NCBI GenBank assembly: GCA_031426915.1 | Contig: JASJPB010000036.1 | Span: 70,046 to 134,045 of the forward strand | DNA length: 64,000 nucleotides | From: Sulfurimicrobium sp031426915 | GTDB lineage: Bacteria > Pseudomonadota > Gammaproteobacteria > Burkholderiales > Sulfuricellaceae | Direction: 5' to 3' | In this document: positions 1 to 7,729 of the stretch, piece by piece | How positions within the stretch are numbered: the stretch's first letter is position 1 | Layout of the letters: each line of letters starts with the position of its first letter | Program-made: the position numbers and the translations under genes | Notes under the pieces: generated by a model | The model's database searches: none | Seen by the model: the letters and a program-made list of their open reading frames with translations, nothing else | What the model was told of the DNA's origin: nothing

Positions 1-2
1 GC

Positions 3-1949
3 GAATTCAAGCTCAAGGATGGTACCCCGCTCAAACCCGCATTCCAGCTGCTGCAGGAGCGGGTCAATGACTACACCCCGGAGTGGGCGGAAGGTATCAC
101 CGGCGTTCCCGCCGCCACTATCCGCCGCCTGGCGCACGAGATGGGCGTCACCGCGCGCGACCAGCGCATCGAACTGCCCATCGCCTGGACCGACACCTGG
201 GGCAAGGAACACGAAACCGTCACCGGCAACCCCGTCGCCTTCCATGCCATGCGCGGTCTGGCGGCGCATTCCAACGGTTTCCAGACCATACGCTCGCTGG
301 CCATCCTGATGTCGCTGCTGGGTACCATCGACCGCCCCGGTGGTTTCCGCCACAAGGTGCCGTTCCCGCGTCCGATCCCGCCCTGCGCCAAGACGCCCAA
401 GGGGCCGGAAGGAGTACGCCCGAATACGCCGCTCGACGGCATGGCGCTGGGCTGGCCGGCCGAACCGGATGATTTGTTCGTGGATGAGAAGGGCGACCCG
501 GTGCGCATCGACAAGGCCTTTTCCTGGGAACATCCACTGGCGGTGCACGGCCTGATGCACAACGTCATCACCAACGCCTGGCGCGGCGATCCCTATAGCA
601 TCGACACGCTGCTGATCTTCATGTCGAACATGGCATGGAACTCCACCATGAACACCGTCACAGTACGCGACATGCTTACCGACAAGCGCGAGGACGGCGA
701 ATACAAGATTCCATTCCTGATCGTGTGCGACGCGTTCCACTCGGAAACGACTGCCTTTGCCGATCTGGTGCTGCCGGATACTACTTATCTTGAACGTCAC
801 GACGTGATGTCCATCCTCGACCGGCCGATTTCCGAATTCGACGGCCCGGTGGATGCGGTGCGTATCCCGATCGTGCCACCCAAGGGCGAATGCAAGCCGT
901 TCCAGGAAGTGCTGATCGAGCTGGGCACGCGCCTGAAACTGCCAGCTTTTACTCACAAGGACGGCGCGCGCAAGTATCGCGATTACCCCGATTTCATCGT
1001 CAACCACGAGACCGAGCCCGGCTCGGGCATCGGTTTCCTCGCTGGCTGGCGCGGCAAGGGCGGTGAGAAAACCATGCGCGGCGAACCCAATCCGCGCCAG
1101 TGGGAAATGTATGCCCAGAACGGCGGCTTCTTCCACCACGAGCTGCCGCGCTCGTATCAATACATGCGCAACTGGAACCAGGGCTACCTGGAATGGGCGC
1201 AACGCAACCGCATCACGCGCTACGCCGAGCCGATCTCGATCCACATCTACTCGGAAGTGTTGCAGAAGTTCCGCCTTGCCGCCCAAGGCCGGACGGACGG
1301 GCGCCAGCCGCCGCAACACCTGAAAAAACGCATCGAAACCTATTTCGATCCGCTGCCGTTCTATTACGAGACGCTCGAGGCGCAACTCACCGATACCCAC
1401 AAGTATCCGCTCAATGCCATTACGCAACGGCCGATGGCGATGTACCACTCGTGGGATTCGCAGAACGCCTGGCTGCGCCAGATCCATGCCCACAACTACC
1501 TGTTCGTCAATCCGAAAACCGCAGCCGCGCAGGGCATCGCCGACGGTGGCTGGATGTGGGCCGAATCCATGCACGGCAAGGTACGCTGCATGTGCCGCTT
1601 TTCCGAGGCGGTGGAGCCGGGCACGGTGTGGACCTGGAACGCCATCGGCAAGGCCGCCGGTGCGTGGGGGCTGGATGCCGACGCCAACGAGGCGCAAAAA
1701 GGCTTCCTGCTCAACCACCTGATCGGCGAGGAATTGCCGGCTCACGATGCCGGTGCCCATCTTTCCAACTCCGACCCGATCACCGGGCAGGCCGGCTGGT
1801 TCGACGTGCGGGTTCGCATCTACCCGGCGGGCGCGGAGGAGCCGCAACAAACCTCGCCGCAATTCGAACCCCTCAAACCGGTACCGGGGATGGCGCAAAA
1901 AAGGCCGAACTGGTTTGCCTTCTTTGCCGGTAAAGGAGACTGGAAATGA
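3..1949 (+). CDS. soeA: Sulfite dehydrogenase-type molybdopterin oxidoreductase, catalytic subunit (5' truncated by window edge)
   Basis: The frame is open from base 3 with no convincing start, so the N-terminal part (Fe-S site, any targeting signal) lies upstream; about 648 codons remain. The protein belongs to the complex iron-sulfur molybdoenzyme (DMSO reductase) superfamily: it has the stretch ADLVLPDTTYLERHDV near visible residue 260 and a C-terminal molybdopterin-dinucleotide-binding domain. It overlaps the Fe-S subunit by 4 bases (ATGA), and a DmsC-type membrane anchor follows, giving the SoeABC layout. SoeABC is known to oxidise sulfite to sulfate at the cytoplasmic face and pass electrons to quinone. 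The adjacent sulfur-carrier genes favour this over a polysulfide or thiosulfate reductase, but that assignment is inferred from context. Confidence 0.75.
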   Translation, partial: EFKLKDGTPLKPAFQLLQERVNDYTPEWAEGITGVPAATIRRLAHEMGVTARDQRIELPIAWTDTWGKEHETVTGNPVAFHAMRGLAAHSNGFQTIRSLAILMSLLGTIDRPGGFRHKVPFPRPIPPCAKTPKGPEGVRPNTPLDGMALGWPAEPDDLFVDEKGDPVRIDKAFSWEHPLAVHGLMHNVITNAWRGDPYSIDTLLIFMSNMAWNSTMNTVTVRDMLTDKREDGEYKIPFLIVCDAFHSETTAFADLVLPDTTYLERHDVMSILDRPISEFDGPVDAVRIPIVPPKGECKPFQEVLIELGTRLKLPAFTHKDGARKYRDYPDFIVNHETEPGSGIGFLAGWRGKGGEKTMRGEPNPRQWEMYAQNGGFFHHELPRSYQYMRNWNQGYLEWAQRNRITRYAEPISIHIYSEVLQKFRLAAQGRTDGRQPPQHLKKRIETYFDPLPFYYETLEAQLTDTHKYPLNAITQRPMAMYHSWDSQNAWLRQIHAHNYLFVNPKTAAAQGIADGGWMWAESMHGKVRCMCRFSEAVEPGTVWTWNAIGKAAGAWGLDADANEAQKGFLLNHLIGEELPAHDAGAHLSNSDPITGQAGWFDVRVRIYPAGAEEPQQTSPQFEPLKPVPGMAQKRPNWFAFFAGKGDWK

Positions 1950-2677
1950 CCCAACTCGCCCTCGTCATCGACCTTAATGTGTGCGTCGGCTGCCATGCCT
2001 GCGTCACCAACTGCAAGGAATGGAACACCTCCGGCATGGCCGGGCCGCTGTCAGACTTCAACCCCTATGGCGCCGACCCGACCGGTACTTTCTTCAACCG
2101 GGTGCAGACCTTCGAGGTGGGAACCTTCCCCAGCACGGAAACGGTGCACTTCCCCAAATCCTGTCTGCATTGCGAGGAGCCGCCCTGCGTGCCGGTGTGC
2201 CCGACCGGCGCATCCTACAAGCGCAAGGAAGACGGCATCGTGCTGGTGGACTACGACAAATGCATCGGCTGCAAGTATTGCTCCTGGGCCTGCCCGTACG
2301 GCGTGCGCGAGATCGACGAGAAGCAGAAGGTGATGAAGAAATGCACCTTGTGCGTGGACCGCATCTACGACCTGGGCTTGCCGGAAAAGGAACGCAAGCC
2401 CGCCTGCGTGCTCGCCTGTCCGACCAGCGCGCGCCTCTATGGCGACGTGCATGACCCGGAGTCCGAGGTTTCAGTGGCGATCCGCGAAAACAGCGGTTAC
2501 CAGCTCATGCCGGAATGGGGTACCAAGCCGTCCAATCACTACTTGCCGCGACGCAAAACGCAGTTGCGCATCCACGACGACGAACTGGTGCGCGCCGACA
2601 ATCCGCTCAACAAGGAACGTCTGTTGCCCAAGCCGGACAAGAGCGAGCCTTCGCTGGACGATGTGACTTCGTGGTAA
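1946..2677 (+). CDS. soeB: Four-cluster ferredoxin subunit of sulfite dehydrogenase
   Basis: This 243-residue protein carries four cysteine groups typical of DmsB/PsrB-like electron-transfer subunits: CVGCHACVTNC near residue 12, CLHCEEPPCVPVCPTGA, CIGCKYCSWACPYG, and CTLCVDRI paired with ACVLACPTSA. It should ligate four [4Fe-4S] clusters and carry electrons between the molybdenum subunit and the membrane anchor. There is no signal peptide, which suits a cytoplasm-facing complex. The start codon overlaps the stop of the catalytic gene, and a ribosome site (AAAGGAGA) lies just upstream. The membrane subunit follows after 24 bases. Confidence 0.85.
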   Translation: MTQLALVIDLNVCVGCHACVTNCKEWNTSGMAGPLSDFNPYGADPTGTFFNRVQTFEVGTFPSTETVHFPKSCLHCEEPPCVPVCPTGASYKRKEDGIVLVDYDKCIGCKYCSWACPYGVREIDEKQKVMKKCTLCVDRIYDLGLPEKERKPACVLACPTSARLYGDVHDPESEVSVAIRENSGYQLMPEWGTKPSNHYLPRRKTQLRIHDDELVRADNPLNKERLLPKPDKSEPSLDDVTSW

Positions 2678-2701
2678 TTTGAATAACTGGAGTAATAGAT
2701 C

Positions 2702-3682
2702 GTGCATCCTGCTTTTTCCGTAATTTTTCTCACCACCCTGATCGGTGTCGGCCAGGGATTGTTCCTGGCGCTGTATACCGGCCAGGTATATGCCCTGTTC
2801 CACGTGCTTTCCGTACAGGGAGACCGCCAGTTTTATGCCGTGGGCAGCGTGATCGCGCTGGCATTCCTGGTGGCCGGACTGGTTGCTTCGTTTTTCCATC
2901 TCGGCCATCCCGAACGCGCCTGGCGCTCCGCCACCCAGTGGCGCACCTCCTGGCTGTCGCGCGAGGTGATCGTGCTGCCGGCATTCATGGCCTGCGTGCT
3001 GGTTTATGGCGTGGCGCATTATTTCGGCTGGAATGTTCCGCTGTTCACGCTGGGCGAAAGCCTGCAAGTCGATTTCATCATGCTGGTCGGCGCCGCCGGC
3101 ACGCTGCTGTGCTTCGCGCTGTTCGTGAGCACTGGCATGATCTACGCCTGCCTGCGCTTCCTGCAGGAATGGCACACCCCGCTCACGGTGAGCAATTTCA
3201 TCCTGCTCGGCGGCGCATCGGGTTTTGCCCTGGCCACCGGCTATGCCGCGTTAGCCGCGCCCGGGTTGACCGGCTTTTACGGCAAATGGGCGCTCATCAT
3301 CACGCTGCTTGCCTTTGTCTCGCGTCTGGCATCGCTGGTGAGGAACCATAAGCTCAAGCCAAAATCCACGCTGCAAAGCGCAATCGGTGTGCGCCACAAT
3401 AATATTGCGCAAAAGTCGCAGGGCTTCATGGGCGGCTCGTTCAATACGCGCGAGTTTTTCCACGGTAAATCGTCAAGCATGTTGCGTTCGGTGAAATGGC
3501 TGTTTATTGCCCTGGCCTTCGCACTGCCGTTTGTATTTCTCGCCTGGGGTTTGTCGGTCAACTCGGCCGGTCTGTTGTTGATGGCATTTGCCGTTCAATA
3601 CGCGGGACTGATCGCTGAGCGGTGGTTCTTCTTTGCTCAGGCAAATCATCCGCAGAATCTCTACTACCAGACGATTTCCTAG
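2702..3682 (+). CDS. soeC: DmsC-type membrane anchor of sulfite dehydrogenase
   Basis: This 326-residue integral membrane protein has about eight hydrophobic helices and starts at GTG. Its N-terminal segment (MHPAFSVIFLTTLIGVGQG) and overall pattern are those of the DmsC family rather than NrfD, which is what distinguishes SoeC-type anchors. It should exchange electrons with the quinone pool and hold SoeAB on the cytoplasmic face. The ribosome site is GGAG about 10 bases upstream. The complete soeA-B-C order with tight spacing makes the operon assignment firm; the substrate is inferred. Confidence 0.8.
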   Translation: MHPAFSVIFLTTLIGVGQGLFLALYTGQVYALFHVLSVQGDRQFYAVGSVIALAFLVAGLVASFFHLGHPERAWRSATQWRTSWLSREVIVLPAFMACVLVYGVAHYFGWNVPLFTLGESLQVDFIMLVGAAGTLLCFALFVSTGMIYACLRFLQEWHTPLTVSNFILLGGASGFALATGYAALAAPGLTGFYGKWALIITLLAFVSRLASLVRNHKLKPKSTLQSAIGVRHNNIAQKSQGFMGGSFNTREFFHGKSSSMLRSVKWLFIALAFALPFVFLAWGLSVNSAGLLLMAFAVQYAGLIAERWFFFAQANHPQNLYYQTIS

Positions 3683-3816
3683 TTCGTGTGCCGGATGGTG
3701 TTTATTCAATAAATGGGATGCAAATATCCTATTTATTGAATGGGTTGCATAATGATCGAAATTTGGTATATTAGACTTCTCTAAAATTCAACCTGGTGTG
3801 GCTTAAGGGAGTGATC

Positions 3817-4140
3817 ATGTTTGGAATCCAGCAAATTGATATCATGGATCTGCAAAAAATGAAGTCGGAAGGCAAGATCAAGCTGATTGATGTACGCACG
3901 GAAAACGAAGTGGCGCGTGGCGTTATCGATGGTGCCGAGCACATTCCGATGCACCTCATTCCACTCAAGGTGAATGAATTGTGCGCGGAAACGCCCACCA
4001 TCTTTTATTGCCAAAGTGGTGCACGTTCCGGCCAGGTAACGGCCTTTCTGTCCCAGCAGGGTTTTCGCAATGTGATGAATCTGCAGGGTGGCATCATGGC
4101 ATGGATGCGTTCAGGCGAAATGCTGGCCATGCCAGCGTAA
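3817..4140 (+). CDS. Rhodanese-domain sulfurtransferase
   Basis: A single rhodanese domain of 107 residues with active-site loop C65QSGARS, the six-residue-loop form of genuine sulfurtransferases. The ATG at 3817 is chosen because AAGGGAG lies directly upstream; an in-frame ATG lies 21 bases earlier. The early motif LIDVRTENE is the typical rhodanese N-terminal signature. It sits first in a rhodanese-tusA-dsrE2 series, a sulfur-relay arrangement known from sulfur oxidisers in which persulfide sulfur is moved between cytoplasmic carriers. The sulfur donor here is unknown. Confidence 0.85.
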   Translation: MFGIQQIDIMDLQKMKSEGKIKLIDVRTENEVARGVIDGAEHIPMHLIPLKVNELCAETPTIFYCQSGARSGQVTAFLSQQGFRNVMNLQGGIMAWMRSGEMLAMPA

Positions 4141-4222
4141 AATTCAGGTTGCAATATTGCTGCAACTAAATTATAAATGAGCCCTTTTTCGTTGGCTTTT
4201 TAACCTGCTTTAGGAGAAATAA

Positions 4223-4450
4223 ATGAATGCTGATAAAGAACTGGACGCGCGCGGACTGAACTGCCCCTTGCCAATTTTGCGCGCCAAGAAAGCCCTGGCC
4301 GAAATCGGCTCCGGTCAGGTACTGAAAATCCTCTCCACCGACCCGGGCTCCGTCAAGGATTTCCAGGCGTTTGCCAAGCAAACCGGCAATGAATTGCTGT
4401 CTTCGACGGAAGCGGGTGGCGAGTACACTTTCTTCATGAAGAAAAAATAA
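4223..4450 (+). CDS. tusA: TusA-family sulfur carrier
   Basis: A 75-residue TusA/SirA-fold protein. The signature LNCPLPILRAKKAL includes the sulfur-carrying Cys14 and the following Pro. The start is supported by TAGGAGAAATAA directly upstream. It lies 82 bases after the rhodanese gene and 70 before the DsrE2-like gene. In sulfur oxidisers such a TusA takes persulfide sulfur from rhodanese and passes it to DsrE-type proteins and onward to the oxidising enzymes; a tRNA-thiolation role is less likely given these neighbours. Confidence 0.88.
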   Translation: MNADKELDARGLNCPLPILRAKKALAEIGSGQVLKILSTDPGSVKDFQAFAKQTGNELLSSTEAGGEYTFFMKKK

Positions 4451-4520
4451 TAAAAACAATAAATCAAGAACAGAAATGAGCGTCCACTAAACTCATAATA
4501 CCGACGGGGGTTTCGAAAAG

Positions 4521-5033
4521 ATGGATGACCAAAAGAAATTAGCGATTATCGCTACCAAGGGAACGCTGGACTGGGCTTACCCGCCCTTTATTCTGGCCTC
4601 AACCGCAGCGGCGCTGGGTTATGAAGTGCAGATTTTCTTTACCTTCTATGGCCTGCAAATGGTGCGCAAGGATCTGTCCGGCCTCAAGGTCAGCCCCTTG
4701 GGCAACCCTGGCATGCCGATGAAGATGCCTTTTGGTCCAAAATGGTTCAAGAGCATCAACTGGAATATTCCAAACATACTCCAGGCTGGCATCCCGGGTT
4801 ACGAGTCAGTGGCAACGGCACTGATGAAAAAAACGATCGCCAACAACGGCGTGGCGACCATCGCAGAATTGCGTGAATTGTGCCAGGAAGCGGAAGTCAA
4901 GTTTATTGCTTGCCAGATGACGGTGGAGCTGTTCGGCTTCGAACACAGCGATTTCATCGATGGCCTGGAATATGCTGGCGCGGCAATGTTCTTCGAGTTT
5001 GCCGGCGAGACGGATATCTGCCTGTATATCTAA
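4521..5033 (+). CDS. dsrE2: DsrE2-like sulfur-transfer protein
   Basis: A 170-residue protein of the DsrE/DsrF/DrsH-like family. It starts KLAIIATKGTLDWAYPPF and has two cysteines, Cys121 and Cys131 (FIACQMT); the second lies in the conserved region that carries the persulfide in DsrE proteins. No clear transmembrane helix is seen beyond moderately hydrophobic stretches. It is the last gene of the rhodanese-tusA-dsrE2 series and is followed by a strong terminator. DsrE2 proteins are known as partners of TusA in sulfur oxidisers. No hdr or dsr genes are visible next to it. Confidence 0.82.
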   Translation: MDDQKKLAIIATKGTLDWAYPPFILASTAAALGYEVQIFFTFYGLQMVRKDLSGLKVSPLGNPGMPMKMPFGPKWFKSINWNIPNILQAGIPGYESVATALMKKTIANNGVATIAELRELCQEAEVKFIACQMTVELFGFEHSDFIDGLEYAGAAMFFEFAGETDICLYI

Positions 5034-5083
5034 AGTGACTCGGGATCAGGCTTGACCGGGCAATGTCCGGTAATCCGGTCCAT

Positions 5084-5117
5084 AAAAAATGGCGGGCATT
5101 AGCCCGCCATTTTTTTG
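5084..5117. terminator. Bidirectional intrinsic terminator after dsrE2
   Basis: GGCGGGC (5091-5097) and GCCCGCC (5102-5108) form a stem with loop ATTA. An A-run on the left and a T-run on the right extend the pairing and supply a U-tract on both strands. It closes the soe/sulfur-carrier transcription unit. Confidence 0.85.
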
Positions 5118-5378
5118 TCTGTCGCATGCATCCGCCGTATCCTGCCTGAATGATCCGCGAGCCATCCAAAAGGCGACGAAATGCCGAACTGGAGTCAGTT
5201 AGCCAGGTGGTAACAAGTGTTGCAATTTAGACACATTCTTTCTGGAATAAGTCTAGACAGGCTTGCTTGCTGGTGTTTTTTGTGTATGATTGTTGCAACA
5301 AAAAAGTTTCATAAAAATGAAATGAACCATCGCCGCTGCACTCTATAAAACAAATTTTCAAGAAGAGGGGATCTCAGC
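5118..5378 (+). promoter_or_regulatory. Leader/promoter region of the first FadL-type gene
   Basis: This 261-base stretch holds no gene. It becomes AT-rich towards 5378 and contains a perfect 12-base palindrome TTGTTGCAACAA at 5290-5301, with a related GTTGCAA near 5219. These could be operator halves; no known regulator is recognised. A ribosome site AAGAGGGGAT precedes the ATG at 5379. Confidence 0.4.
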
Positions 5379-6644
5379 ATGAAATTGAAAAAGCTCATCG
5401 GAATTCTGGCCGCTGCCGGAATTGCTGCACCTGGAGTTGCATTTGCCACCAACGGCATGTTGATGGAAGGGTATGGCCCGATTGCCACCGGTATGGGTGG
5501 TGCATCCATGGCTTATGACAACGGGAATGCCGGTATGGCAAACAACCCAGCAACCCTTGGTATGATGCCTAGCGGCACCAGCCGTCTGGATATCGCGATT
5601 GGTGGTTTGCACCCGGATATCACTACGACTTGTAATGCTGGTATGCCGTGTGCCGGCGCTAAAGCTCCTTCTGGCGGTGATGCCTATTACATGCCGGCTG
5701 CTGGCTGGGTGAAGAAAGACGGCAAGCTGGCTTATGGTGTCGGCGTGTTTGCCCAAGGTGGTATGGGAACCGAATATGGCACTACTTCTTGGCTGAGTGG
5801 TGGCACGGGTCTGCCAAACCGCACTGAAGTCGGTGTGGGCAACCTGATTGTCCCAATTGCTTACGATGTGTCTCCCGATTTGACCATTGCCGGCTCGGTT
5901 GACTTTGTCTGGGGCAGTATGGATATGCAGGCATTAATGCCAGGTATGCATCTTGATTTCTCCAATAGCAACGATTTTTCCGGTAAGGCGCATGCAACGG
6001 GATGGGCTGGAAAATTGGGTGCCACATATAAAGTCAATAAGCAGTTGGCTTTGGGTGCAACTTATCATTCCGAAACGCATCTGGGTGACCTGGAAGGGTC
6101 TGCCAACGCAACTTTTTTCATGCCTGGCCCCGTGCCTACGTCCGGAACAATCAAAGTCGTTGACTTCCAGTTCCCGGAGACCTACGGTTTGGGTCTTGCC
6201 TATCAGGCCAATGAGAAGTTGATGCTGGTAGCGGACTATAAACGTATCAACTGGTCCAAGACCATGAAAACTGTACTTTTACAGTACACGACTGCTGGCA
6301 TGCCTACAGTGGATATTCCATTTGCTCAGAATTGGGAAGATCAGGATGTATTCCAGCTGGGTTTGGCATACAAGGCCACTGATGCGCTGACTCTGCGTGC
6401 CGGTGTGAGTGTCGCGGATAACCCCATTCCCAATGACACAGTAAACCCACTGTTCCCAGCTACGATCAAGGATCATTACACATTGGGTGCAGGCTATGCC
6501 TTCAACAAAGTGTCTGACGTGAACTTCTCTTACGTTTATGCTCCAAAAGTTACGGTGACCGCACCTGCAACAGCTACTTCGCCTAGCTATGATATCGAGC
6601 ACGCTCAGAACAACTGGCAACTGATGTACAGCCACCGCTTCTAA
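5379..6644 (+). CDS. FadL/OmpP1-family outer-membrane protein, copy 1
   Basis: A 421-residue protein with a signal peptide (about residues 1-23, ending GVAFA). The mature N-terminus begins TNGMLMEGYGP, followed by GMGGASMAYDNG and NNPATLGM, the hallmark of the FadL/TodX/OmpP1 beta-barrel family. The C-terminus ends in an aromatic residue (LMYSHRF), as expected for BAM-assembled barrels. The family takes up hydrophobic compounds across the outer membrane; the substrate is unknown here. A paralogue lies at 7730-9079, and the two share long motifs such as YGLGLAYQ/IGAGLAYQ and VADYKRINW. The gene has its own promoter region and terminator. Confidence 0.85.
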   Translation: MKLKKLIGILAAAGIAAPGVAFATNGMLMEGYGPIATGMGGASMAYDNGNAGMANNPATLGMMPSGTSRLDIAIGGLHPDITTTCNAGMPCAGAKAPSGGDAYYMPAAGWVKKDGKLAYGVGVFAQGGMGTEYGTTSWLSGGTGLPNRTEVGVGNLIVPIAYDVSPDLTIAGSVDFVWGSMDMQALMPGMHLDFSNSNDFSGKAHATGWAGKLGATYKVNKQLALGATYHSETHLGDLEGSANATFFMPGPVPTSGTIKVVDFQFPETYGLGLAYQANEKLMLVADYKRINWSKTMKTVLLQYTTAGMPTVDIPFAQNWEDQDVFQLGLAYKATDALTLRAGVSVADNPIPNDTVNPLFPATIKDHYTLGAGYAFNKVSDVNFSYVYAPKVTVTAPATATSPSYDIEHAQNNWQLMYSHRF

Positions 6645-6676
6645 GCGCGAACTGGACAGGTTGCAGTATTGAATCG

Positions 6677-6716
6677 GAAGGGCTGAGCAGGTTACACTGT
6701 CCAGCCCTTTCTTTTT
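6677..6716 (+). terminator. Intrinsic terminator after FadL copy 1
   Basis: AAGGGCTG (6678-6685) pairs with CAGCCCTT (6702-6709) and is followed by the T-rich tract TTCTTTTT. Confidence 0.7.
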
Positions 6717-6752
6717 GCGTCATTAGAACAAAACAAACCGAGGAGATCTTGC

Positions 6753-7643
6753 ATGAAGAAATTACTGGGAGTATTGCTGTTGACCATGTGGGCGCCGCTG
6801 GCGTTCGCCATTACCCCCTATATCGCTGGCGACAAGGTGAGTGCCGGGGATGCCAGCTCGGTGATGAGCCAGGTGGAGAAAAAGCTTCAGGCGGAAGGTT
6901 TTACCGTGGTGGGCAAGTATTCCCCCAAGGGGCTCGGCCAATATGGGGTAGTGGTGGTAACTGACAAGGGCGTGCTGGATGCGATTCACGGCGTCGGCGG
7001 TGCCACTATTGTCGGTGCTGGTATCCGGGTAGGGGTGAAGACGGATGGTTCGGTCAGCTACATGAATCCAGACTACTGGTATCGCGCCTATTTCCGCAAA
7101 CAGTTCAGTGCTGCCGAGGGCGCAAGCAAGGCGGCTCAGGATAAACTGAAAAAAGCGCTCGGTGCCGTCAAGGGCTTTGGTGGCGACGAACCGGCTGGTG
7201 ATCTGCCCAACTACAAATATATGATGGGCATGGAAAGGTTCGAGTCGGACAAGAACGAGCTGAAATCCCACGCCAGTTTCGAAGCGGCTGTGAAAGCTGT
7301 GCAGGACAACCTGGCCAAGGGCACCAACAATACTTCGAAGGTTTATGAAATCGTGATGGCGGACAAGAAAATGGCTGTTTTCGGTGTCGCCATGAACCAT
7401 CCCAAGACCGGTGAAGGCGTGTGGGTCAACAAGGTCGGCCCGGATAATATTCCTGCCTTGCCCTATGAAGTCTACGTGGTCGGCAACAAGGTCAATGCGC
7501 TTTACGGTCGTTACCGCATTGCACTGGCTTGGCCTACCCTGGGGATGGGCACGTTCATGAAAATCAGCGATTCTCCTGATGAAATTCTGGAGACCTTGAC
7601 TGGCGTAGCCGGTGGCACATACGAGAAGTCCAGCGCTTTTTAA
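6753..7643 (+). CDS. Secreted protein of unknown function between two FadL genes
   Basis: A 296-residue protein with a clear signal peptide (MKKLLGVLLLTMWAPLAFA) and ribosome site GAGGAGAT. The mature part starts ITPYIAGDKVSAG and has a glycine-rich segment (AIHGVGGATIVGAGI), then a lysine-rich, mostly helical region (about residues 125-190), and no cysteines. The segment VEKKLQAEGFTVVGKYSP faintly recalls DUF302-type domains, but I do not assign it. Its place between two related outer-membrane hydrophobe transporters, with its own terminator, suggests a periplasmic role near these proteins. Confidence 0.7.
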   Translation: MKKLLGVLLLTMWAPLAFAITPYIAGDKVSAGDASSVMSQVEKKLQAEGFTVVGKYSPKGLGQYGVVVVTDKGVLDAIHGVGGATIVGAGIRVGVKTDGSVSYMNPDYWYRAYFRKQFSAAEGASKAAQDKLKKALGAVKGFGGDEPAGDLPNYKYMMGMERFESDKNELKSHASFEAAVKAVQDNLAKGTNNTSKVYEIVMADKKMAVFGVAMNHPKTGEGVWVNKVGPDNIPALPYEVYVVGNKVNALYGRYRIALAWPTLGMGTFMKISDSPDEILETLTGVAGGTYEKSSAF

Positions 7644-7681
7644 TTTACTACCTTCCCGCGGCGGCCTGCCGGGAGGGATGA

Positions 7682-7706
7682 AACCCCGCAAATGCGGGGT
7701 TTTTTA
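7682..7706 (+). terminator. Intrinsic terminator after the 6753-7643 gene
   Basis: AACCCCGCA (7682-7690) and TGCGGGGTT (7693-7701) form a tight stem followed by a T-run. A second GC-rich hairpin, CTTCCCG...CGGGAGG, lies just upstream. Confidence 0.85.
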
Positions 7707-7729
7707 TTCACCAGACGGGATACGCAATC

